Part shown: positions 25,470 to 34,400 of the stretch, piece by piece
How positions within the stretch are numbered: position 1 is the first letter of the stretch
Layout: each line of letters starts with the position of its first letter
Origin: Actinomadura rifamycini DSM 43936
Lineage (GTDB): Bacteria; Actinomycetota; Actinomycetes; Streptosporangiales; Streptosporangiaceae
DNA length: 64,000 nt
NCBI RefSeq assembly: GCF_000425065.1
Contig: NZ_AULB01000035.1
Coordinates: 1-64,000 of the forward strand
Direction: 5' to 3'
Made by a program: the position numbers and the translations under genes
The notes under the pieces: model-generated
Told to the model about the DNA's origin: nothing
Databases searched by the model: none
What the model saw: the letters and a program-made list of their open reading frames with translations, nothing else

Positions 25470-27148
25470 CGCGCCTCCCCGGCCCGCCGGCGCGCCGGGT
25501 CGCGGGCCTCCTCGCGGGCGGTCTCGCGCGCCGCCCACAGCGCCAGCTCGTTCCGGCGGATCTTGCTGTTGTGCCGCACGTCCACCGGGAACCCGTAGTT
25601 GAACAGGACGTCGCGGATCGCGGCCGTCCCCGGCCGCCGCGCCGCGACCGCGAGCAGCTCGGCCCGCAGCCGCGCCCGCTGCGCCCGCCCGGTGCCCGGT
25701 TCGGGCTCCACCACCAGGACGGGGCGCTGCCGGGGCGGCGAGCCGAGGCCGACGAGGGCGGAGCGGCGCACCCCCGGCACCGTGTCGAAGACCGGCTCGA
25801 CGTGGTCGGTGTACAGTTCGCCGCCGTCCGCCGTCCGGACGCGCTCGTCCTTGCGGCCCGCGAACCACAGCCGGCCCTCCGCGTCGACGCGGCCGAGGTC
25901 GCCCATGCGGTGCACGGTCCGGTCCCCGTCGGCGATGCGGGCGCGGGCGGTGGCGCCCGGCCGCTCCAGGTACGGGTCCGCGACGGTCGGCCCGGCGACG
26001 GTGATCTCGCCGATCGCCCCGTCCGGGACGAGCAGCTCGTCGCTCCACTTGCGGATCGGCTCGTCGGTCACCGCGATGACGCGGACGAGCTGGCCCGGCA
26101 GCGGCCGGCCGAGGCAGGTCCCGGCGCCGTCCGCGGTCGCGTCGCCGGTCGCCGCGAGCTCCCGGCCGTCGATTACGCTGACCGGCATGCACTCGGTCGC
26201 CCCGTACGCGGAGAACAGCTCCGCGTGCGCCGGGAGGCAGGCGCGCGCCCGCCGGAGCACCGCGTGCGGCAGCGGCGCGCCCGCGGTGAGGACCGTGCGG
26301 ACCGGCGCCAGCGAGTGCCCGCCGGTCAGGCTGTAGCGGGCGATCCGGTCCAGCAGCGCGGGCGGCGCGAACAGCGCGCTCACCCCGAACCGGCGGATGT
26401 CGCCGACGAGGGTGTCCGGGCGGGCCGACGCGGGGCGCCGCGCGTCCACGGCGGGGAACACCGCGCAGGCGCCCAGGAGGGTCGCGCCGAGCGCGAACGG
26501 CGGGAACGTCGACAGCACCCGCGTGCCGGGTTCGAGCGGCCGGGTCGCGTCGAGCATCCGCACCTGCGCCAGCAGGTGCCGGTGCCGCAGCGGGACGCCC
26601 TTCGGCACCCCGGTCGACCCCGACGTGTACGCGATCAGCGCGAGGTCCTCGGGTTCGGGTTCGGGCCCGGTCTCCAGGGCGGGCGGCGCGTCCGCGCGCA
26701 GCCGGTGCACGGTGCGGCCGAGCCACATCCGCCGCGGCCCGACCGTGATCGAGGTGCGGACGCAGCTGCGCGCCCACCCGAGCGCGACCCGGGCGGCCTG
26801 CGCGACCGGGACGCCGATGAACACCTCCGGCGCCGCCTCCGCCATGCAGGCCCGCAGCGCCGCCTGCGGGAGCGCCGGGTCGATCAGCACGGGGACGGCG
26901 CCCATCCGCAGCAGCGCGTGCACGGTCGCGAGCAGCTCGATGCCCGGCGGCACCATCACCGACGTGCGGGTCCCGGCCTCCACCCCGGCGCTGCGCAGGC
27001 CCGCCGCCGTCCGGTCGATGAGGACGGCCAGCTCCGCGAACGTCACGCTGCGGGGCGAGCGGCCGCCCGTCACGCACGCGACCGTGTCGGGCCGCGCGCG
27101 GACCTGCGCGTCGAACATGACCGCGAGCCGGGCCCCTTCTGTGATCAT
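25466..27148 (-). CDS. oleC: OleC-like beta-lactone synthetase (AMP-forming)
   Basis: The product is 560 residues from MITEGARLAVMFDAQVRARP. It is an ANL-superfamily adenylating enzyme: P-loop IAYTSGSTGVPKGVPLRHR near residue 175, LFSAYGATECMPVS near 305, MGDLGRVDAEGRLWFAGRKD near 415, and the OleC-typical C-terminus VDVRHNSKIRRNELALWA with the conserved lysine. OleC adenylates a beta-hydroxy acid and closes it to a beta-lactone. The family is distinguished from ordinary acyl-CoA ligases by that C-terminal motif and by its place between oleA and oleD. The ATG at 27148 is 7 bases after the oleA stop with GGAG abutting it, too close for normal initiation, so reinitiation is likely. Confidence 0.9.
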   Translation of the reverse strand: MITEGARLAVMFDAQVRARPDTVACVTGGRSPRSVTFAELAVLIDRTAAGLRSAGVEAGTRTSVMVPPGIELLATVHALLRMGAVPVLIDPALPQAALRACMAEAAPEVFIGVPVAQAARVALGWARSCVRTSITVGPRRMWLGRTVHRLRADAPPALETGPEPEPEDLALIAYTSGSTGVPKGVPLRHRHLLAQVRMLDATRPLEPGTRVLSTFPPFALGATLLGACAVFPAVDARRPASARPDTLVGDIRRFGVSALFAPPALLDRIARYSLTGGHSLAPVRTVLTAGAPLPHAVLRRARACLPAHAELFSAYGATECMPVSVIDGRELAATGDATADGAGTCLGRPLPGQLVRVIAVTDEPIRKWSDELLVPDGAIGEITVAGPTVADPYLERPGATARARIADGDRTVHRMGDLGRVDAEGRLWFAGRKDERVRTADGGELYTDHVEPVFDTVPGVRRSALVGLGSPPRQRPVLVVEPEPGTGRAQRARLRAELLAVAARRPGTAAIRDVLFNYGFPVDVRHNSKIRRNELALWAARETAREEARDPARRRAGEAR

Positions 27149-27155
27149 CTCCGGG

Positions 27156-28175
27156 TCACCACCGCGCGATGACGATGCCGGCGCTGATGCCGCTCGCCAG
27201 CCCGACCATCGCGACGAGGTCGCCGCGCCGGACCCGGCCGTCCCGCACGGCCCGCGCGAGCTGCAGCGGCAGGGTGGCGGACGCGACGTTGCCGTGGTCG
27301 GCGATCGTGACCACGGTCTTGTCCGGCGGGATCCCGGCGCGGTCGCAGAACGCCCACAGGTAGGGCAGCGCGGCCTGGTGGACGCAGACGACGGCGAAGT
27401 CGCGCCAGCGGAGCCCCGCCTCGGCGAGCGGCTTGTGCAGGGCCTCCAGGTCGAGCCGGTTGAACGCGTCCGCGAACGCGAGGAAGTCGTAGTCGAACCG
27501 GCCGATGGCCGCCGCGGGGGCGTCCGGGTCCGACGTCAGGTTCGTGACCGGGACGGCGGCCAGCCGCCAGGCGGCGGACTCGGCGGAGAACCGGGTGCCG
27601 AGGACGCCCGGCTCCGCGCCGGCCTCCAGCACCATCGCGGCCCCGGCGTCGGAGAACGTGTAGTGCACCGCCGCGGCGAAGAACTCCTCGGTGCTCGCGA
27701 CCGTCCAGGGCGTCCCGGAGCTGAGCAGCTCCCCGCAGGCGATGAGGATCCGGCGGTGCGTGCCCCGGGCGATGAACGCGTCGGCGATCTCGATCGCGTT
27801 GACGAAGCCGTTGCAGGCGTTGCGGACGTCGAACACCGGGCAGGCGGCGCCGAGCTTGGCGGCGACGACGTGCGCGGTGGCGGGCTCGACGGTGTCGCCG
27901 AGCACCCCCGCGTAGATGACGAGGTCGAGGTCGAGGGGGCGCGCCCCCGCATCCTCCAGCGCCTCCCGGGACGCTCTGACCGCCAGGTCGGACGGCAGCT
28001 CGCCGGGCGCGGCCAGGTGCCGCCGCCGGACGCCGCTGCCGCGCTCGACGAGCCCCCGGGGGAAGTCCGCCCCCGGGCTGCGCGCCGCGACCCGGTCCTC
28101 GAGTTCCCCGGTGGTCATCGTCGTCTCCGGCAGGTACGCGGACACGGCGGCCAGCCGGCTGCGCGGGGCGTTCAT
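27156..28175 (-). CDS. oleA: OleA-like thiolase (head-to-head acyl condensation)
   Basis: The product is 339 residues from MNAPRSRLAAVSAYLPETTM. It has a KAS III-like thiolase fold with the full catalytic set: Cys121 in VRNACNGFVNAIE, His266 in VCVHQAALPYL, Asn296 in DHGNVASATLPLQL, and Glu97 in DTVEPATAH, the glutamate that in OleA activates the second substrate for Claisen condensation. The reaction joins two acyl thioesters into a 2-alkyl-3-oxoalkanoate. The ATG overlaps the stop of the acyl carrier protein gene (ATGA), suggesting that one or both substrates may arrive on that ACP instead of CoA. It is the first Ole gene in the operon, in the order oleA-oleC-oleD-oleB. Confidence 0.9.
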   Translation of the reverse strand: MNAPRSRLAAVSAYLPETTMTTGELEDRVAARSPGADFPRGLVERGSGVRRRHLAAPGELPSDLAVRASREALEDAGARPLDLDLVIYAGVLGDTVEPATAHVVAAKLGAACPVFDVRNACNGFVNAIEIADAFIARGTHRRILIACGELLSSGTPWTVASTEEFFAAAVHYTFSDAGAAMVLEAGAEPGVLGTRFSAESAAWRLAAVPVTNLTSDPDAPAAAIGRFDYDFLAFADAFNRLDLEALHKPLAEAGLRWRDFAVVCVHQAALPYLWAFCDRAGIPPDKTVVTIADHGNVASATLPLQLARAVRDGRVRRGDLVAMVGLASGISAGIVIARW

Positions 28176-28441
28176 CGCGACATCTCTCCTTGCACGGTGC
28201 GGTGGACCAGATCGGCCAGCTCCAGCACCGTCCTGGTGATGATCAGCCGGTCGAGCGGTAGTTCGACGTTCAGCCGCTCCTCGATCGTGTACACGGCGGC
28301 GTAGAGGGTGCGGGACTCCATTCCGGGCAGGTCGGCCCAGCTTGCGTCGGGCGCGACCTCCTCCGGGTCGAGCGTCAGCGTGTCGGCGAGGACGCCGCGG
28401 ACGAGATCGAGCATCGGGATCGGTACGGCGGACGTGGCCAC
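28172..28441 (-). CDS. Free-standing acyl carrier protein
   Basis: The product is 89 residues with a GTG start and a strong ribosome binding site (GAGGAGG on the minus strand just upstream). The carrier-protein core is recognisable: LDLVRGVLADTLTLDPEEV, then PGMESRTLYAAVYTIEERL, with Ser43 (in GMES) as the expected phosphopantetheine site, and a final helix LELADLVHRTVQG. The motif GMESR differs from the common GLDSL, so this is a divergent ACP. It lies between the PKS, which already has its own ACP, and oleA, overlapping the latter by 4 bases. It could carry the FAAL-activated starter or shuttle the finished chain to OleA; both are inferences. Confidence 0.85.
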   Translation of the reverse strand: MATSAVPIPMLDLVRGVLADTLTLDPEEVAPDASWADLPGMESRTLYAAVYTIEERLNVELPLDRLIITRTVLELADLVHRTVQGEMSR

Positions 28442-28477
28442 CTTTCCTCCTCGGGTGCGGAACGGCTTCGCGTGCGG

Positions 28478-31400
28478 TCAGCGCGAAGGTGACGGGGACC
28501 CCTCGCCCCGGCGCGGGGCGGGGACGGCCTGGGGGCGCTGCGGGGGCGGCGCCGGTTCCGCGGCGCGCGCGGCCGGGGCGGCGGCGCCGAGCCGCAGCAC
28601 GATGAGCCGCGCGATGTCGTTCACCGTCCCGCCGCTGCGCAGCAGCTCCATCGGCGGGATCTCGACGCCGAACCGGCCGCGCAGCGCGGACAGCAGCTCG
28701 GTCGCCATGAGGGAGTCCAGGCCGTAGTCGTCCAGCCGCCGGTCGTGCGCGATCCGCTCCGCCGGGGTGAGCAGCACCGCCGCCAGCACCTGCACGAGCC
28801 GTTCGGCGACGAGGGCGTGCGCCTCGTCCGCGCCCGCGCCCGCCACCAGCCGGGCGAGCTCGGTCGCGCTCGCGTCGTCCTCCTCCAGCCCGGCGGGCAC
28901 GAGCCGCGACAGCCACGGCCGGCGCAGCGCGGGCAGGACCCGGCCGAGCCGCGCCCAGTCGCACCGCCCGACCATGCCGACGTCGACGCCCTCGGCGAGC
29001 ATGTCCCCGACGGCGGCGAGCGCCTCGGCGGGGGTGATCGAGTCGATGCCGGCCCGGGCCAGGACCCGCTCCCGGTCGCCGGTCGCGAGGACGCCGGTGC
29101 CCGCGAGCGCGCCGAGCCCCACCGCGAGGGCCGGGAGCCCGTCCCGGCGCCGCCGCCGGGCCAGCGCCTCCAGGTACAGGTTCGCCGCGACGTACGGCGC
29201 CTGCCCGACGTTCCCGATCGTGGTGAGCGACGAGCACAGGACGAACAGGTCGAGGTCCCGGTCGCGGGTCAGCCCGTCCAGCACCGCCGCCCCGGCGATC
29301 TTGGGGTGCAGGACGGCGCGGATCCGCTCGTCGTCCAGGTCGGTCAGCGGGGCGTCGTCCAGGTGCATCGCGGCGTGGACGACGCCGCGCACCGGGCGCC
29401 CGGCGGCGTCGGCCTCCCGGAAGACGCGCCGCATCGCGCCGGCGTCGGCCGCGTCGGCGGCGTGCGCGCGGGCCCGCGCGCCCAGCCCGTCCAGCTCGCC
29501 GAGCAGCGCGGCGGCGCCCGGCGCGGCGGCGCCGCGCCGGCCGACCAGGGCCAGGTGCCGGGCGCCGTGCCGCACCAGCCACCGGGAGGTCTCCGCGCCG
29601 AACCCGCCGAGCCCGCCGGTGACCAGGTACGTCGCCTCCGGGTCGAACCGCGGCGGGGTCCGGCGCGACCGGACCCGCACCGGCTCGTCGCGCGGGTCGA
29701 GGGACACGACGATCTTCCCGACGTGCCGCGAGTGCCGCATCAGCGTGAAGGCGTCCTGGACGCGCGCGGCCGGGAACAGCGTGTGCGGCAGCGGCCGCAC
29801 CTCCCCGGAGCGGGCGAGGGCGGCGAGCGCGGCGAGGTGCCGGGCCGCGTCCTCGGGCGCCTTCCACAGCAGCGTGCCGATGTCGACGCCGTGGAAGGCG
29901 AGGTTCTCCCCGAACGGCCGCAGCAGCAGCGGCCGGTTCTCGTAGATGTCGCGCTTGCCCAGCTCGATGAACCGGCCGCCGTGCGCGAGCGTCTCCAGGC
30001 TCCGGGTGACGGCCTCGCCCGCGAGCGAGTTGAGCACGACGTCCACGCCGCGGCCGCCGGTCAGCTCCCGCACCCGCTCCGCGAAGTGCAGGCTGCGCGA
30101 GTCCAGCACGTGGTCGGCGCCCAGCGCCCGCAGCAGCTCGCGCTTGACCGGGGTGCCCGCCGTGGCGACGACCCGGGCCCCGAAGGCGCGGGCGACCTGC
30201 AGCGCCGCGAGCCCGACGCCGCCCGCCCCGCCGTGGACCAGGACGGTCTCGCCCTCCCGGAGCCGCGCGCACACCTCCAGGGAGTACAGGGCCGTCGCGA
30301 AGGCGATCGGCAGCGTGGCGGCCTCCGCGAACGTCATCCCGTCCGGGACGGGCGCCGCCATCCAGTCGGCGACCACGACCTGGTCGCCGAACCCGGTGTT
30401 CCCGACCGCCGTCACCCGGTCGCCCGGCCGCACCGCGGTCACCCCCGCGCCGACCGCCGTGACGATCCCCGCGCACTCCAGACCCAGCTCGTGCCCGCCG
30501 AAGACGTTCTCGATCGCCTCGACCGGCAGCAGGTTCACCGCCCGCATCACGTCCCGGTAGTTCAGGCCGATCGCCCGCGCCGCGATGCGCACCTCGCCCG
30601 GGCCCGGCTCCCGCACCGGCGCCTCCCGCCAGGCCAGGGCGAAGGACAGCCCCGGATCGTCGACGGCCAGTTCGCGGGCGGCGGGCCGCGCGGCGGCCGC
30701 CGGCTCCGCCTCCACCAGCCGGGGGACGAACCGCCCCCGGGGCGCGAGGACGAGCTCGTCCTCGTCGTCCGGGGCCAGGAGCTCGGCGGCCAGCCGCCCG
30801 GCGTCGGCGCCGTCGTCGCCGCCGGGGTACAGGCACACCCGCCGCACCGTCAGGCCGGGCTGCTCGTTGCCCAGCGTCCGCGCCGCGCCCCACACCGCCG
30901 CGTCCTCCGGGTGCGTCGCGACGCCGTCGAGGGCGGGTTCGGGCAGCGCCCCGCAGGGGCGCGCCACCACCCACAGCGCGGCGTCCGCGCCGTCCGGCAG
31001 CCGGTCGGCGGCCCGCGCCGCCGCCCGCAGCGCCGCGAGCCGCCGGGCGACCCGCTCGGCGGGCCCGCCCGGGCCGTCGCCCAGCACGAGCACGAACCCG
31101 ACGGCGCGCGCGTCGGCGGGGACGTCGGCGAGCCACCGCTCCGGGTCGCCGCTCGCCGGGCACGCGCCCGCGGCGCCGCCCCGCGCCTCCAGGACGTCCC
31201 GCAGGGCGCGGGGCAGCCCGGACGGCCCGTCCTCGGCCGCGACGACCCAGCACGCGGAGGCGTCCGGCGCGGGCGGCTCCTCGGGACCCGGGCGTTCCGC
31301 GGCGGGGGCGCCGGCCGCGGTCGCGACCGCGACCGTCAGGTCGCCGTCCGCCCACGCGCCGCCGGCCGGGTCCCCGTCGTCGGTCCGGGCGACCTCGGCG

Positions 31401-34400
31401 AAACCGGCCTCCGCGAGCAGCGCGTCCCACCGCTCCGGCGCGAGCAGCGGCGAGTCCGGCCGCAGCCCGCGGTCGGTCACGTCCCAGAAGTCCGCCGCCT
31501 GCCCGTCCACGGCGAGGAGCGGGCCGAGCCGGTGCGGCTCGGCGGCCAGCAGCGTCCCGCCGGGCACCAGGAGCGCCGCCAGGCGGTCCAGCGCGACCGC
31601 GGCGTCCCGCGCCCGGTAGAGCCCGCCGGCCGCGACGACCACGTCGAACGCGCCCGCCGCGAAGCCCTGCTCGGCCGGGTCCCGGTCGAGGTCGAGGACG
31701 CGGTGCTCGACGCGGCCGTCGTCGCCGAAGCGCTTCGCCAGTTGCGCGACGGACGTCCCGTCCGGGTCGGTGACCGTGTACCGGGTGCGGTCGGGCGGCA
31801 GGACCGGCAGGACGGACGCCGTCGCGCCGCCCGTCCCGGCGCCGACCTCCAGCACCCGCAGCGGCCGGTCCGCGGGCCACCGCCGCACGATCCGCTCGGC
31901 GACCGCCGCGACGGCCCGCCCCGCCAGGAGCGCGAGCGGCCCCGCGTCGCGGACCTGCCGCAGCAGCTCGGCGCCGCCGCCGGACTCCACCGGCTCCGCC
32001 GGCCGCTCGCCCCGCAGCAGCCGGGGCAGCTCCCGCCACCGGCACACCGCGAGGACGCTCAGCGCCGCGAACGACGAACTCCGTTCGAGGAGGTCGCGGT
32101 GCGCGCGTTCGACGTCGCGCGCGGACCACGCGGGCCGGATCCGGTCCTCCTCCAGGACACCGTGCCGCTCCAGCAGCGGCACCGCCGCCCGCACCATCCG
32201 GCGCAGGTGCGGCACCGCGCACTCGCGCAGCACGTCGTCCAGCGGCCGCCCGCCGGCCGGCTCCCCGAACGCGTCGGCGAGCGCGCGGGCGAGCGTGTGC
32301 GCGAACACCTCCTCCAGCCGGTCCGCGTGCGCCGCGTGGCCCTGCTCGTCCCACGCCGGACGCAGCGCCGCGATCGCCGCCTCCGCGTCCGCCAGCACCT
32401 CCCGGGCCGGGACGGCCGGCGCCGCCGCGGCCGGCCCGGGCCGGGGCGCGGCCCGCAGCACCGTCGCGTACCGCGCGAGCGGCGTCCGGCTCCGCGCGGG
32501 CATCCGGCGCAGCCGGCACCCCTCGATCTCCACCGCGACCCGCCCGGCCAGGTCGGTGATCGCGATGTCCCAGCAGACCTCGTCCTCGGTGCGGGGCCGT
32601 TCCCGGACGTGCAGCAGGCCGTTCACGGACGGCGCCTCCCACACCCGCACCGCGCCGATCGCCGCCGGCATGTACCCGGTGCCCGCGCGCAGCTCGTCCA
32701 CCAGCCACAGGACGCCCGCCTGCAGCGCGCTGTCCAGGACCACCGGGTGCGCCCGGTAGTCCCCCTCCGCCTGGGCCGGGCACCGGTACGCGGCGAAGAT
32801 CTCCCCGTCGCCGCGCCGCAGCTCCGTGAGCACCCGGAACTCCGGGCCCCACACCATGTGCCCCTCGGCGGCCGCCGCGTAGTACCCGGCGACGTCCACC
32901 GGCTCGGCGGCGCGGGCCCGCAGCGCGTCGGCGTCCAGGGGCGCCGGGGCGGGGCGCAGCAGCGGGCGCACCCGCGCCCGGACGTGCTCGCGCGGCTGCC
33001 CGCCCGACCGGTCCGAACCCGCGACGGTGAGCACGCCGGTCTCGGTGGACAGCGACGTCTGCGCCCACACCGGCTCCGCCTCCGCGCCCGACGGGATCAC
33101 CATCGCCCGGCTGATCTCGACCCGGTCGACCTCCACCGCCTCCGCCGCGCCCGGCACCGCCAGCCGCGCCGCCGCGACGGCCATCTCCACGTAGCCCGTC
33201 GCGGGCATCACCGCCGCGCCCGCCGCCCGGTGGTCGAGCAGCCACGGCGCCCGCGCCGGGTCCATCTCCCCGAACCACGCCGGCTCCGGCGCCGGGAGCC
33301 GCGTCCCGAGCAGCGGATGCTCCGTCGCCTTGGCGCCGCCCCGCTGCGTCCACGTGTCGGGGCCGCCCACCCAGAACCGCTCCCGGCGCCACGGGTACGC
33401 CGGGAGGTCCGCGACCGCGCCGCGGCGCGGGAAGTGGACGCCCCAGTCGAGGTCCGCGCCGACCGCGACCAGCTCCGCGACGGCGTCCCGCACCCGCGCC
33501 GGGCCCGGTTCGCCCCGCCGCAGCGTGCCGACGACCGCGGTCCGCCCCCGCGCGGCGCCCGACACGCGCCGCAGGTACGACCGCAGCACCGGGTGGGGGC
33601 CCACCTCCAGCAGCACGTCCGCGCCGTCCGCGAGCACCCGCGCCGCGGCGTCGGCGAACCGCACCGGCTCCCGCACGTTCCGCCACCAGTACCCGGCGTC
33701 CAGCTCGGGGCCCTCCACCGGGCCGCCCGTCACCGCGGACACCATCGGCACCCGCGCCCGGCCCGGCCGCAGCCCCGCCAGCGTCTCGCACAGCCGGTCG
33801 CGGACCGGGTCCATCGCGGCGCTGTGGAACGCGTAGTCGAGGTCCAGCTCGCGGAAGAACACCCCGTCCGCCGCGAGCCGCGCGCCCAGCGCCTTCAGCG
33901 CGTCCGCCGGCCCGGCCGCGGTGACGTCCCGGTCGCTGTTGACCGCCGCGATCTCCAGCCCCGGATGGTCGGCGAGCATCCGGCGCGCCTCGTCCTCCGG
34001 CAGCCCCAGCGCGGCCATCCGGCCCCGCCCCCGCGTCGGCGCCTGCGCCAGGCTCCGCTCGGCGACCACCTGCGCCGCCTGCTCGAGCGACAGCGCGCCC
34101 GACACGTACGCGGCGGCGACCTCGCCGACGCTGTGCCCCAGCACCGCGACGGGCCGCACGCCCGCCGCGTCCAGCATCGCCGCCAGGCCCGCCTGGACCG
34201 CGAACAGCAGCGGCTGCGCCGTCTCCGCCGCCCGCAGCCCCTCGGCCCGCACCGACGCGAGCCCGTCCAGGACCGACCGGCCCAGCCGGGGCGCGAGCCG
34301 CACGTCCACGGCCTCGACCGCCGCGCGGAACACCGCGTCCTCCAGCAGGTCGGCGCCCATGCCCGCCCACTGCGAGCCGTTGCCGGAGAACACCAGCGCC